Shown here: positions 37,034 to 46,287 of the stretch, in pieces | Numbering within the stretch: the first letter of the stretch is position 1 | Layout: each line of letters begins with the position of its first letter | The notes under the pieces: model-generated | Told to the model about the DNA's origin: nothing | The model's input: the letters and a program-made list of their open reading frames with translations, nothing else | Database searches by the model: none | Assembly (NCBI RefSeq): GCF_019655435.1 | Contig: NZ_BPFH01000007.1 | Span: 1 to 64,000 of the forward strand | DNA length: 64,000 bases | Source: Jannaschia pagri | GTDB taxonomy: Bacteria; Pseudomonadota; Alphaproteobacteria; Rhodobacterales; Rhodobacteraceae | Reading direction: 5' to 3' | Position numbers and translations under genes: made by a program

Positions 37034-39121
37034 ATGGACGGATCGCCGCCCGATAATCTCTACCTTCAGGAGCGCAGACGCCGTCTCGCGGCGGAACGCA
37101 CGCTCGACCGTACTCGGCATGAGCTGAGCCGCGCCCATTCGGCCCTCGTGGCCAACGCAGACCGTCTCTCGCTTCGATACTTGTCGGAGCGGGAGACGAA
37201 CGTCCGCCTCACCGACCGACAGAAGCAGGTTATGGCGGAGCGTAAGGAAGCGGCGGAAAAGGCCGATCGCGCGCGCCGCAGGCTTTGGCACGCGCTGGAG
37301 GCGATGCGCGACGGGTTTGCCCTATTCGATGCGTCAGGGCGGTTGGTTGCGGCCAACACGGTCTACTTGAACCTCTTCGATGCGGCCTCTGAAATCGGGC
37401 CGGGGGCCACGGCCGAAGACATGTTTTTGGCCGCCGCCGAGGAAGGCGCCTTTGCCATCGAAGCAGAGGATCCGGACGAATGGGTCGCCGCGCAATTGGA
37501 CCGATGGCAGCAAGACCAAATTGGCATGCAGGTGCTCCAAACCTTCGACGGGCGCTCCATCCGCTTTCAGGACCGGCGCGCACCGGACGGTGACATCGTT
37601 AGCCTCGCGATTGACATCTCGGACGTGCAGGCGCGGGAAGACAGCCTCGCCGCCGCCCGCGAAAGCGCGGAACAAATGGCGCTGGCCAAGCAGGCCTTTC
37701 TGGCTCGGATGAGCCATGAGATGCGGACCCCCATGAATGGCGTCCTTGGCCTATCAGAGATGCTTTGCGATCAAGATCTCGACCCGGAAGCCAAGGAATA
37801 CGTCCGGACGATCCGTGACTCGGCTGAGGCTCTCCTGGTCATCGTCAACGATACCTTGGATGTCTCGCGGCTGGAGGCCGGGCATTTGGACGTCCGGTCC
37901 GAGGTGTTCGACCTGGAGGCGATGCTCTGCGATTGCCTGCGTCTGGCGGGTGCCGGCAAACCCGCCGAAGGGCTGACGGTCGCCTTGGACTATCCGCTGG
38001 ATGCGCCTGTAGACGTCATCGGCGATGGCGGACGCATTCGTCAGATCGTCATGAATCTGGTGGGCAACGGGCTGAAGTTTACAGATGCAGGCCATGTGGT
38101 CGTCCGCGTGACCCTAAGCCCTGACGGCTCCGGCGCGCGCCTCACCCTCGATGTCCAAGACACGGGCCCTGGCATCCCAGTCGATCAGCGGGCCGCTGTC
38201 TTCGAGGCTTTTAGCCAGGTAGAAGATGGGCGGCCCCAGAAAGAGGGGACGGGCCTGGGTCTGACCATTTCAAAGGGCCTGGCGGAGCGGCTTGGCGGGG
38301 ATGTCGCCATTGTCGATGGTCAAGAGCAGGGCGCCTGTTTCCGGCTCACCCTGCCCTTAGGGCTGACCGCGCCTTGGCCTGACCCGGTCGACCCGTTGGG
38401 CGCGACGCTCTGCGTGCCCGCCGGGACAGGCATCCAAGGGGATGTCTTGGCCCAACGACTGTCGGCGGCTGGGCAGGTGGTGACGCGCGCGGGGCAGGGG
38501 GCGGAGCTGACCGTATTGCCTGTGGGGGACGGCATCCAGACACCCCCACCAACCGATGGTGCTGTCATCGCCCTGGGGCCCGCAGCCGCCGTTCCCGCGG
38601 GGTTGTCAGACCGGCTGCACAGCGTTCTACCCTTGCCTGTTCGGGGGACGGAGCTGCGCCGCGCCATTGCCGATGCGGCGTCAGCGCAACCGACGCAGAT
38701 CCCGCCTCAGACGCCTGTTGCGCCCAGCAAGCCTCGTATTCTTATCGCTGACGACAACGCCACAAACCGGTTCCTGTTGGAGCGGATGCTGCCGACAGAT
38801 CAGTTCGAGTTGGAGGTCGTCGAGGATGGCGCTCAAGCGCTCGCCGCTTACCAGGCGACCCCGCCGGCGATTGTTCTGATGGATATCTCTATGCCGATCA
38901 TGGATGGGTTTGAGGCGACGGCGGCCATCAAGGCCCATGCCGCGAAGGTCGGTGGTGCTAAACCTCAGATCATTGCGCTGACTGCCCATACCGGCGCGGA
39001 AATGACCGAACGTCTGGAGGCGGCTGGGTTCGTCAGTCACCAAACCAAACCGGTGCGGAAAGACGCTCTGCTAGAGGCAATTGGAGCCGTCTTGGATCGG
39101 ACGGGAGGTGGGCCGGGGTAG
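37034..39121 (+). CDS. Hybrid sensor histidine kinase with C-terminal receiver
   Basis: The 695-residue protein has no membrane segment. It begins with a coiled coil (about 10-85), followed by a PAS-like domain (about 86-200) and a HisKA domain with phosphoacceptor His228 in MSHEMRTPMNG. An ATPase domain follows (MNLVGNGLKFT, DTGPGIP, GTGLGLTIS), then a degenerate spacer (about 445-565) and a receiver domain with phosphoacceptor Asp617 in VLMDISMPIMDG. It should sense a cytoplasmic signal and relay phosphate. No partner regulator or phosphotransfer protein is adjacent. The ATG at 37034 follows GGGGAG. Related orphan hybrid kinases in Rhodobacterales feed cell-cycle or motility control, but the pathway here is not evident. 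Confidence 0.9.
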   Translation: MDGSPPDNLYLQERRRRLAAERTLDRTRHELSRAHSALVANADRLSLRYLSERETNVRLTDRQKQVMAERKEAAEKADRARRRLWHALEAMRDGFALFDASGRLVAANTVYLNLFDAASEIGPGATAEDMFLAAAEEGAFAIEAEDPDEWVAAQLDRWQQDQIGMQVLQTFDGRSIRFQDRRAPDGDIVSLAIDISDVQAREDSLAAARESAEQMALAKQAFLARMSHEMRTPMNGVLGLSEMLCDQDLDPEAKEYVRTIRDSAEALLVIVNDTLDVSRLEAGHLDVRSEVFDLEAMLCDCLRLAGAGKPAEGLTVALDYPLDAPVDVIGDGGRIRQIVMNLVGNGLKFTDAGHVVVRVTLSPDGSGARLTLDVQDTGPGIPVDQRAAVFEAFSQVEDGRPQKEGTGLGLTISKGLAERLGGDVAIVDGQEQGACFRLTLPLGLTAPWPDPVDPLGATLCVPAGTGIQGDVLAQRLSAAGQVVTRAGQGAELTVLPVGDGIQTPPPTDGAVIALGPAAAVPAGLSDRLHSVLPLPVRGTELRRAIADAASAQPTQIPPQTPVAPSKPRILIADDNATNRFLLERMLPTDQFELEVVEDGAQALAAYQATPPAIVLMDISMPIMDGFEATAAIKAHAAKVGGAKPQIIALTAHTGAEMTERLEAAGFVSHQTKPVRKDALLEAIGAVLDRTGGGPG

Positions 39122-40189
39122 CTGGGATCTACACAGAGGAAATCGCAGGCAAGGGCGGTTGGCCGTTGGTCCATGGGTGATCAGCGACGGCGCGCTAACC
39201 CCATCTCGATTGCTGAGGTGGATCGCGGTGTGATGCGGCGCTCCGGGTTTATCTGGTAGGAGGAGTGGCCGAACGGAGGCAGTGTTGTCCGCCGGTCCAC
39301 GTTACCGAAAGTGGCTGTTTGATCGGTAATAGCCCCTAAGATGCTATCCATGGAGCAACTGCACTCGCGGAAACCAAGAGTGCGGTGGTTTTGGAAATGA
39401 GATCATCTGATCGGCCCTCCCGTCGCTCTCAGTCGGCCCAGGGAAGACCGTTGTCTGCGAAATAACTGCCATTGGCATCTCTGTGTTTGCCTGGCGATGA
39501 TGCGAAGCCAATGAGTCTAGAATCTCCCAGGCGCGCATGTGCGAAGTCCTATGATGAGTTCTTTGCGTCTGCGCGCTGGTGGTCGCGCCCATTGAGCACG
39601 CACTGGCACCCCTTATTCGAAAGAGCGCCGATCCTTTTCCTGGGGCGGCAACCCCGGTGCGAAGGGCGACCTGCTGGCTCGCTGGTAGCAGGATGAGCCG
39701 AAACGCCTCCGCCTCTGCCGTCTGCAATTCACTACTCGGTGCCAATAGGCGCTCAAGAAGGCGGGACAGTTCTGGACCAGGGTAGCCGTTCCCGCGAGTG
39801 TAGCCAGTAGAGCCCCTGCGATCCCCGACATGCGCAGCTGATGAGCTTAAGGTCTCCCAAGCGCGCTTGTCGGAGGCTTTTGATCAATTCTCCGCGTCTG
39901 TGCGCTGGCGGCCCCGCACAAAGAGCACGCCATGGCGGCCCCTGTTTGTAAGAGCGTCGATCGCTTCCCCAAGGCAGCAACCCCGGCGCAAAGGGGTTTT
40001 ACGATGCTGCGAGCAGCAGGATGAGCCGGGACGCTTGCGCCTCTGTCGCATGTAACTCAAAGGCCGGGGCCAAAGGCACTCAAGACGGCAGAGTTGTTTT
40101 GGACCATGGTGGCCGTTCGCGCAAATGCAGCCTGTGCAGAGCCTGCTATCCGCGCCGTGCGCCACCACCACCGCCGGCGAGGGCCGCCG
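39122..40189. other. 1.07-kb non-coding region with a tandem duplication
   Basis: No frame in this gap between the histidine kinase and the asparaginase gene is supported by motifs or ribosome-binding sites. The first part (39122-39507) shows no structure that I recognise. The second part is filled by two diverged copies of a 328-bp unit, listed separately. Confidence 0.6.
39508..40165. repeat. Two diverged tandem copies of a 328-bp unit
   Basis: Copy 1 spans about 39508-39838 and copy 2 about 39839-40165. The 13-mer GCAGGATGAGCCG occurs at 39688 and 40016, fixing the period at 328 bp. Both copies begin near TCTCCCA-GCGCGC and end near GTAGCCGTTC / GTGGCCGTTC. In a 117-nt ungapped stretch (starting in the TTTGATCAATTC part of copy 2) about 75% of positions match, and differences fall on all three codon positions, so neither copy looks protein-coding now. 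No third copy is seen. Origin and function are unknown. Confidence 0.8.
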
Positions 40190-41170
40190 TCAAAGCGTGA
40201 CGCGCAGGTGACCCGTTTCGGTCCCGCGTACATTGCGCATTGGACCATGCGTCAACCGCGTCACCACAGGCTCGGTGGGGGCCAAGGCGCCTAAGTGGAC
40301 AAGCAATGCCGCGATCACGGCCTCCGATGCACGCGTGGTGCCGTCGCTGATCTTGACTGCGATGCCTCGGTCCAGATCTGGCAGGATGGCGATATAGACA
40401 CCTTCGGCACCTGTTTTGACCACGCCCCTACCGGCGAGGGCGCCCATGATTTCCGTGCAGGCCGCGCCGGGGCCTGCGACGAGGTCGGGGTGGGTGGCCA
40501 TGGCGTCGATCAGTCGGGTCATGGCCTGGGCACGCGGGTCATTGCCCTGGGGTGCGCGGGCAAACTTGCCCATGGCGGCGCCAAAGGCCCGCAGGGGTGT
40601 GGCGGGGTTCGGGGCGGAACATCCGTCGATGCCGATGCCCGGACTATCGGTCCCGGTCACCTCTTCGAAGGTTTGCAACACGGCCCGCTGCACGGGATGG
40701 TCGGGCGCCACGTAGTCTGGTCCCCCGCCGAGCTTCTGGCCGACCATCAAAAACCCGCAGTGCTTCCCCGAGCAATTGTTGTGCACCTGACAGGCGGAGG
40801 TCTTCGCCCGAACCAAATCATCCGCCGCTTCCCGATCAAAAGGGGCATGGGCGCCGCACCGCAGATCGTCATCGGACAGCCCCATGTCCGACAGCCAAGC
40901 CGCTGCCAACTGCGCATGGCGCGGCAATCCCCGATGGGAGGCGCAGGCCAGGGCCAAATGGCGCGAGGTGAGGTCCCGCCCCGCCCCGGTTTCCAACAAC
41001 GGCAATGCTTGGATCATTTTCGCCGACGAGCGGGGGAAGATCACCGCGTCCGGGTTGCCCCAGGCCTCCAACACGGTGCCCGAACCGTCACAGATGACCG
41101 CGTGCCCACGATGCATGGATTCGAGGCGGTCGCCGCGAATGACCTCGACGAAAGGGTGATCGGTTTGCAT
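40190..41170 (-). CDS. L-asparaginase, Rhizobium etli type (class 3)
   Basis: The 326-residue protein belongs to the asparaginase II family of Rhizobium etli, unrelated to E. coli AnsA/AnsB. The catalytic Ser-X2-Lys pair is in FPRSSAKMIQA (Ser48, Lys51). The zinc-binding residues are in NNCSGKHCGF (Cys133, Lys136) and IDGCSAPN (Cys184), all spaced as in the characterised rhizobial enzymes. It hydrolyses asparagine to aspartate and ammonia. The frame is open 111 codons upstream, but the ATG at 41170 gives the family N-terminus (VEVIRGDRLESMHRG). It is divergent from the ialB-like gene. Confidence 0.9.
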   Translation of the reverse strand: MQTDHPFVEVIRGDRLESMHRGHAVICDGSGTVLEAWGNPDAVIFPRSSAKMIQALPLLETGAGRDLTSRHLALACASHRGLPRHAQLAAAWLSDMGLSDDDLRCGAHAPFDREAADDLVRAKTSACQVHNNCSGKHCGFLMVGQKLGGGPDYVAPDHPVQRAVLQTFEEVTGTDSPGIGIDGCSAPNPATPLRAFGAAMGKFARAPQGNDPRAQAMTRLIDAMATHPDLVAGPGAACTEIMGALAGRGVVKTGAEGVYIAILPDLDRGIAVKISDGTTRASEAVIAALLVHLGALAPTEPVVTRLTHGPMRNVRGTETGHLRVTL

Positions 41171-41333
41171 GCTGGCCCCCGCTGCGCGAAAATCCGCCGC
41201 ACGGGGTTCCGACCCCTGCCCACCTGCGCTATCATCCTTACGGAGTTTTGGGAACCGCGTGTCCTGAACGGCCAGATCCCGGCCAACCGGGGCAAGCGGT
41301 CGGCACGTCGATAACAGAGGCAGTGAGTAGAAT

Positions 41334-41855
41334 ATGATCCCCAAGGCAATTGGTTCAGCCCTTCTTATTGCGGCGCTTTCTTTGCCCGTGTCGGCGCAGC
41401 AAAGCTCCAACCGGGTCAACACGGAGACTGACTGGTCCGTCTTCGTTGAGGACAATCCGACCCAGTGCTGGATCGTCTCGGCGCCGAAATCCATCCTCAA
41501 CACCCGCGATGGGGAACCCGTCGCGGCCCGGCGCGGCGATATTCGCCTGTTTGTCAGCTATTGGCCGGGGTCCGATAAAAAGGGCGAGGTTTCGGCGACG
41601 GGCGGCTATCCTTATGCGGATGGTTCGACCGTGGTGATCGAGATCGGATCTGACCGGTTTGAGTTGTTCACGGACGGTGAACTGGCATGGGCCGCATCCC
41701 CCACCGATGATGAACGGATCGTGGCGGCCATGAAACGGGGCGCTCAGGCCGTCGTGACGGGTCGCTCTGGCCGTGGGACACGCACGGAAGATACCTTTAG
41801 CCTGTTGGGCTTCACCGCTGCCGTCACCGACGCGGAGGCACGGTGCTCCGGGTGA
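41334..41855 (+). CDS. Invasion-associated locus B (IalB) family periplasmic protein
   Basis: The 173-residue protein has a signal peptide (MIPKAIGSALLIAALSLPVSA) and one IalB domain with WSVFVEDNPTQCWIVSAPKS and a late cysteine (TDAEARCSG) that could form a disulfide with the first. The domain was named from Bartonella but is widespread in free-living alphaproteobacteria, where its role is unclear. It lies 71 bp upstream of rlmN on the same strand, an arrangement common in Rhodobacterales. Confidence 0.85.
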   Translation: MIPKAIGSALLIAALSLPVSAQQSSNRVNTETDWSVFVEDNPTQCWIVSAPKSILNTRDGEPVAARRGDIRLFVSYWPGSDKKGEVSATGGYPYADGSTVVIEIGSDRFELFTDGELAWAASPTDDERIVAAMKRGAQAVVTGRSGRGTRTEDTFSLLGFTAAVTDAEARCSG

Positions 41856-41926
41856 CGTTGCGCTGAATTGAGTTTCTTCGCAGGCGCCTCTATATCAGGC
41901 GCCTGTTTTGGTTTTCGGAGGTCGCG

Positions 41927-43120
41927 ATGGCCACGCCTAAGACGCCTGCTCCTGTTACGCCTGATGCCCTGACCGTGCCCCGCAAAGAGGCACCGGAGGC
42001 GAAGACGAACCTGATCGGCCTGACCCGTCCCGCCCTGCGCGAGGCGCTGATTGCCGTAGGCGTGCCCGAGAAGCAGGCCAAGATGCGCGTGGGCCAGGTC
42101 TGGCAATGGCTGTACCATTGGGGCGTGCGCGATTTCGACGCCATGACGAACCTCTCCAAGGCGTTCCGCGCGACGCTGGCCGAGAACTTCGTGATCGCCT
42201 TGCCCGAGGTCGTCACCCGCCAGGTGTCCGAGGACGGGACGCGCAAGTATCTTGTGCGTATCGCCGGAGGGCATGAGGTGGAGGTCGTCTATATCCCCGA
42301 AGAGGGGCGTGGCACGCTCTGTGTGTCGTCGCAGGTGGGCTGCACGCTGACCTGTTCCTTTTGCCACACGGGCACGCAAAAGCTTGTCCGCAACCTGACA
42401 GCGGCAGAGATCGTGGGGCAAGTCATGCTCGCCCGTGATGACCTCGACGAATGGCCGGAGCCAGGGACCGGGACGGGCGACGCGGGGCCGCGTCTGCTGT
42501 CGAACATCGTGCTGATGGGGATGGGCGAGCCGCTCTATAACTTTGAGAACGTCCGCGATGCCATGAAGATCGTGATGGACGGTGAGGGGATCGCCCTGGG
42601 CCGCCGTCGCATCACCCTGTCGACCTCAGGCGTTGTGCCTGAAATCGCCCGCACCGCGCAGGAGATTGGGTGCCTGCTGGCCGTGTCCTTCCACGCGACC
42701 ACGGATGCGGTGCGCGATGTGCTGGTGCCAATCAACAAGCGCTGGAACATCGAAGCCCTGCTGGAGGCCCTGCGCGAATACCCCAAGGCCACCAATTCCG
42801 AGCGGATAACCTTTGAGTATGTGATGCTGAACGGCGTGAACGACACCGACGAGGATGCGCATCGTCTGGTGAAGCTGCTCGACGGGATTCCGGCCAAGGT
42901 GAACCTGATCCCGTTCAACGAATGGCCTGGATCCGCTTACACGCGGTCGTCCAACAACCGCATCCGGGCCTTTGCGACGATCCTGATGCAGGCGGGCTAT
43001 GCCTCGCCTATCCGGACGCCGCGGGGTGAGGACATCATGGCAGCCTGTGGCCAGTTGAAATCGGCGACTGAACGGGCGCGCAAAAGCCGCGCTCAGATCG
43101 CCGCCGAAGCGGGCCTCTAG
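41927..43120 (+). CDS. rlmN: 23S rRNA (adenine2503-C2)-methyltransferase RlmN
   Basis: The 397-residue radical SAM enzyme has the CxxxCxxC cluster motif at Cys139, Cys143 and Cys146 ([15 protein letters not shown]). It also has the SAM-binding [14 protein letters not shown] and the C-terminal methyl-carrying cysteine in [11 protein letters not shown]. It methylates A2503 of 23S rRNA and A37 of some tRNAs. It follows the ialB-like gene and converges on the TSUP permease gene. Confidence 0.97.
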   Translation: MATPKTPAPVTPDALTVPRKEAPEAKTNLIGLTRPALREALIAVGVPEKQAKMRVGQVWQWLYHWGVRDFDAMTNLSKAFRATLAENFVIALPEVVTRQVSEDGTRKYLVRIAGGHEVEVVYIPEEGRGTLCVSSQVGCTLTCSFCHTGTQKLVRNLTAAEIVGQVMLARDDLDEWPEPGTGTGDAGPRLLSNIVLMGMGEPLYNFENVRDAMKIVMDGEGIALGRRRITLSTSGVVPEIARTAQEIGCLLAVSFHATTDAVRDVLVPINKRWNIEALLEALREYPKATNSERITFEYVMLNGVNDTDEDAHRLVKLLDGIPAKVNLIPFNEWPGSAYTRSSNNRIRAFATILMQAGYASPIRTPRGEDIMAACGQLKSATERARKSRAQIAAEAGL

Positions 43121-43123
43121 CCG

Positions 43124-43246
43124 TCAGCGTTTGCGGGGCTTGCCCAGCAAGACGTGCCACATGAACTTTACAGCGTCGATCTCGGCCATGAGTCCGTCCC
43201 CCGGAGTACCATTCGCGGGCCCAGTATAGCCGCTGCGTTGCAGCAT
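43124..43246 (-). CDS. Possible small protein of 40 or 21 residues, unsupported family
   Basis: The frame ends MAEIDAVKFMWHVLLGKPRKR, preceded by GGGGGA about 8 bp before the internal ATG at 43189, or starts 19 codons earlier at 43246 without a clear ribosome-binding site. It lies 8 bp beyond the TSUP permease stop codon on the same strand and ends 3 bp from the rlmN stop. The basic end and hydrophobic core would suit a small membrane-associated peptide, but nothing else supports it. It may well be non-coding. Confidence 0.22.
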   Translation of the reverse strand: MLQRSGYTGPANGTPGDGLMAEIDAVKFMWHVLLGKPRKR

Positions 43247-43254
43247 TGTGACAC

Positions 43255-44007
43255 TTACAGCCAATCCCACATCAATCGGCAGGCCATTGCCAAGGTCATG
43301 GTCACCAGCAGTGGTTTTATGAGCCGCGCGCCCCTGCGGCTGGCGACCCGCGCGCCAATCTGTGCTCCGGTAAAGGCCGCCGCCCCCATGGCCAGTCCGG
43401 CGATCCACCAGGGTGAGGCGATCACCGCGAAGGTCAGCAAGCCGCCCGCATTTGACGCTACGTTCAACAGCTTCGACTGCGCCGTCGCCCGTAGCAGCCC
43501 ATCACCCGCCAAAAGAACGAACCCTAGCATGTAGAAAGAGCCTGCCCCCGGTCCCAGCAGCCCATCATAGAACCCGACGACGGGCACCAGCGTTGCTCCG
43601 AACAGCAACGGCGTGATCCGCCGCAGGCGCGGCCGGTCGTCCAAGCCGGGTTTGAACGCGACGAACAGGGCGATCCCGATCAGCAGGATGGGCAGACCGA
43701 TGCGCAGCGTCTCGACCGGCAGCAGCGTCACGGATAGCGCGCCTGCGACTGAACCGCCGAAGGCCGTCAGCGCCATGGGCCATTGGGCGCTCAGGTCCAC
43801 CAGGCCAGCACGCGCGTAGGCGATGGCCGCCGACAGGGGCGAAAAGATGCCCTGCACCTTATTTGTCGCGACCGCTGTGACAGGGTCTGCGCCCGCCAAT
43901 ACCAACCCCGGCACTGTGAGGAGGCCGCCGCCGCCCGCAATGGCATCCACAAACCCAGCCAGCAGAGCCACGGTCATCAGCACCGCGATGACGTTGGGGT
44001 CGATCAC
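43255..44007 (-). CDS. TSUP-family (TauE/SafE) permease
   Basis: The 250-residue membrane protein has about eight hydrophobic segments and the TSUP hallmarks FVDAIAGGGGLLTVPGLVLA near the N-terminus and YDGLLGPGAGSFYMLGFV in the second half. Members export sulfite, sulfoacetate or related organic anions; the substrate here is unknown. Its ATG overlaps the serB stop codon (ATGA), so it is translationally coupled to serB. Confidence 0.9.
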   Translation of the reverse strand: MIDPNVIAVLMTVALLAGFVDAIAGGGGLLTVPGLVLAGADPVTAVATNKVQGIFSPLSAAIAYARAGLVDLSAQWPMALTAFGGSVAGALSVTLLPVETLRIGLPILLIGIALFVAFKPGLDDRPRLRRITPLLFGATLVPVVGFYDGLLGPGAGSFYMLGFVLLAGDGLLRATAQSKLLNVASNAGGLLTFAVIASPWWIAGLAMGAAAFTGAQIGARVASRRGARLIKPLLVTMTLAMACRLMWDWL

Positions 44008-44882
44008 GGGTGTACGAAGGCGTCGACGTGGTAGCCTTGCAAGTACAGCAGCGTCGTCAGATCCCCGTGGTTCACGCGCAGCCCGGCCTCCGCCTGGACG
44101 GCGGGCTTGGCGTGCAGGGCCACGCCCATGCCCGCGCGGGTCAACATGCCCAGGTCATTGGCGCCGTCGCCCACGGCCAAGACGTCCGCATCCGTGATCC
44201 CCATCTGCGCGGTGATCTCCTCCAACGCGGTGACTTTGGCCTCGCGCCCCAGAATCGGCGTGCCGGGCTCGCCGGTTAGCTTACCGTCCGCCTCCAACAG
44301 GGTGTTGGCGCGGTTTTCATCGAACCCGAGCCGAGCCGCGATGACCGAGGTGAAGGCCGTGAAGCCGCCCGACACCAGCGCCGCGCGCGCGCCATTCGCC
44401 TTCATCGTCGCAACCAATTCCGGGCCTCCGGGCATCAACGTTATGCGGTCTGCGATCACACGGTCGATGACGGAGACATCAAGACCCGCAAGCAGGCCAA
44501 CCCGTTCCCGCAAGGCGCCTTCAAAGTCGATTTCGCCATTCATCGCCTTGGCCGTGATCGCCGCCACGCGGTCGCCCACGCCTGCCTCGGCGGCCAATTC
44601 GTCGATGCATTCCTGTTGGATCATGGTCGAATCCATATCCGCCAGCAGCAGGCGTTTGCGCCGTCCCTCGACGGGTACAACGTTCACATCCACGCCCATA
44701 GCGTCCAGGTCGGCGCGCGCACCATCCAGCGTATCTGGCAACCGGTCCAACGGAAATTCCGCCGCGATTCCAGGGGCTAACCAGGTCGCGTCGCCCCCAC
44801 CCCAGGCGTTCCGCAGCGCCTCGATCATGGGGATCTCCAGCGTGGCGGCGGCGGGGGAGGCGGTCAGAACGCAGACATACAT
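44004..44882 (-). CDS. serB: Phosphoserine phosphatase
   Basis: The 292-residue HAD-family enzyme has the nucleophile motif [19 protein letters not shown], the motif II serine in [11 protein letters not shown] and motif [25 protein letters not shown]. An N-terminal regulatory region of about 90 residues precedes it. It releases serine from phosphoserine, the last step of the pathway whose first two enzymes (serA, serC) are encoded divergently next to it. Confidence 0.96.
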   Translation of the reverse strand: MYVCVLTASPAAATLEIPMIEALRNAWGGGDATWLAPGIAAEFPLDRLPDTLDGARADLDAMGVDVNVVPVEGRRKRLLLADMDSTMIQQECIDELAAEAGVGDRVAAITAKAMNGEIDFEGALRERVGLLAGLDVSVIDRVIADRITLMPGGPELVATMKANGARAALVSGGFTAFTSVIAARLGFDENRANTLLEADGKLTGEPGTPILGREAKVTALEEITAQMGITDADVLAVGDGANDLGMLTRAGMGVALHAKPAVQAEAGLRVNHGDLTTLLYLQGYHVDAFVHP

Positions 44883-44964
44883 GGGCGGGTCCCTGGTAAG
44901 TTTCCGATGGCGAACAAAGGTCCGCGCAATTTGTGCAATCGCGGCCCGCTTAGCGCCGATTCAG

Positions 44965-45048
44965 GTCTTGCGCGACCCCCTTCGCTCCCATAGCAGCGGC
45001 CTTGGGACACCCTTCCCCAACGAAGGGCATATATCTGTAAGGATAGAC
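44965..45048 (+). ncRNA. Candidate serC leader RNA motif
   Basis: The leader of serC contains a hairpin CCCTTC-CCCAAC-GAAGGG at 45010-45027 followed by CATATATCTGTAAGGA, which runs into the Shine-Dalgarno 6 bp before the start codon. A structured 'serC' RNA overlapping the ribosome-binding site of serC is known from alphaproteobacterial comparative genomics, and position and layout agree. The upstream hairpin boundaries are estimated from memory of that motif, not from a covariance search. It would regulate serC and serA translation or transcription; its ligand, if any, is not known. Confidence 0.6.
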
Positions 45049-46185
45049 ATGACCGAGACGACGACCCCGGCCACGCGGCCGGCAAACCCGCGTTTTTCTT
45101 CGGGACCCTGCGCCAAGCACCCCGGATACTCCCTGAACAATCTGATGGACGCGCCCCTTGGCCGCTCGCACCGCGCCGCGGTGGGCAAGGCCAAGTTGAA
45201 GGCCGCCATCGACCGCACCAAGGCTCTGCTGGGCGTGCCAGACGACTACCGCGTCGGCATCGTGCCCGCCTCCGACACCGGCGCCTATGAGATGGCCATG
45301 TGGACCATGCTGGGCGCGCGCCCGGTGACCATGCTGGCCTGGGAAAGCTTTGGCGCCGGCTGGGTGACCGATGCGGTCAAGCAGCTGAAGCTCGATGCCG
45401 AGGTCCGCACCGCCGATTACGGCGCGCTGCCCGATCTGACGATCGATCCTGCGCACGACATCTGCTTCACTTGGAACGGCACCACCTCCGGCGTGCGTGT
45501 GCCCAACGCCGATTGGATCGCCGACGACCGCGACGGCCTGACCCTCTGCGATGCGACCTCCGCCGCTTTCGCAATGGATCTGCCGTGGGACAAGCTCGAT
45601 GTGACGACCTTCTCCTGGCAGAAGGTTCTGGGTGGGGAGGGCGCCCATGGCGTCATCATCCTGAGCCCGCGCGCCGTCGAGCGCCTCGAAAGCTACACCC
45701 CCGCCTGGCCGCTGCCCAAGATCTTCCGCCTGACCAAGGGTGGCAAGCTGATCGAAGGGATCTTTACGGGTGCCACGATCAACACGCCTTCGATGCTCTG
45801 TGTCGAGGACTACCTCGTCACGCTGGACTGGGCCGAAGACCTGGGGCTGCAGGGCCTGATCGACCGGGCTACGGCCAATGCGACGGCCATCTGGGACTTC
45901 TGCGCCGCCCGAGACTGGATCGAGAACCTGGCCGAGGACGAGGCGACCAGGTCGACGACGTCGGTCTGCCTCAAGCTGGTGGGTGCCCCCGAAGGAACCG
46001 CCAAGGCCATGGCCAAACGGCTGGAGGCCGAGGGCGTCGCCCTGGACATCGGCGCCTATCGCGACGCGCCCGAGGGCCTGCGGATTTGGTGCGGCTCCAC
46101 CGTCGAGACGGCGGATATCGAGGCGCTGCTGCCCTGGCTCGACTGGGCCTACCGCGCAGAGACGGCGGCCACCGCCGCCGCCTGA
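45049..46185 (+). CDS. serC: Phosphoserine aminotransferase
   Basis: The 378-residue PLP enzyme is of the class V type found in alphaproteobacteria. It has [15 protein letters not shown] at the start, a probable PLP lysine in [15 protein letters not shown] and the end [16 protein letters not shown]. It makes 3-phosphoserine from phosphohydroxypyruvate and glutamate. The ATG at 45049 follows AAGGA by 6 bp; an upstream open frame of 314 codons is a shadow of serB. It forms an operon with serA, 102 bp downstream, with two palindromes between. Confidence 0.95.
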   Translation: MTETTTPATRPANPRFSSGPCAKHPGYSLNNLMDAPLGRSHRAAVGKAKLKAAIDRTKALLGVPDDYRVGIVPASDTGAYEMAMWTMLGARPVTMLAWESFGAGWVTDAVKQLKLDAEVRTADYGALPDLTIDPAHDICFTWNGTTSGVRVPNADWIADDRDGLTLCDATSAAFAMDLPWDKLDVTTFSWQKVLGGEGAHGVIILSPRAVERLESYTPAWPLPKIFRLTKGGKLIEGIFTGATINTPSMLCVEDYLVTLDWAEDLGLQGLIDRATANATAIWDFCAARDWIENLAEDEATRSTTSVCLKLVGAPEGTAKAMAKRLEAEGVALDIGAYRDAPEGLRIWCGSTVETADIEALLPWLDWAYRAETAATAAA

Positions 46186-46193
46186 CGCGACGC

Positions 46194-46255
46194 GCCCCGG
46201 ATCTGATCCGGGGCCTCCCCCTCCAACGCAAGCGGCCCCGGATCATGTCCGGGGC
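46194..46255. repeat. Two GC-rich palindromes between serC and serA
   Basis: GCCCCGGATC-T-GATCCGGGGC (46194-46214) is a perfect 10-bp inverted repeat, and GCCCCGGA-TCATG-TCCGGGGC (46235-46255) is a second, very similar one with an 8-bp stem. The shared core GCCCCGGATC suggests copies of a small interspersed palindrome. In the mRNA they could stabilise serC or tune serA expression. Confidence 0.8.
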
Positions 46256-46287
46256 GCGGATCCCAATTTCAGCGACAGGAGCCCACC

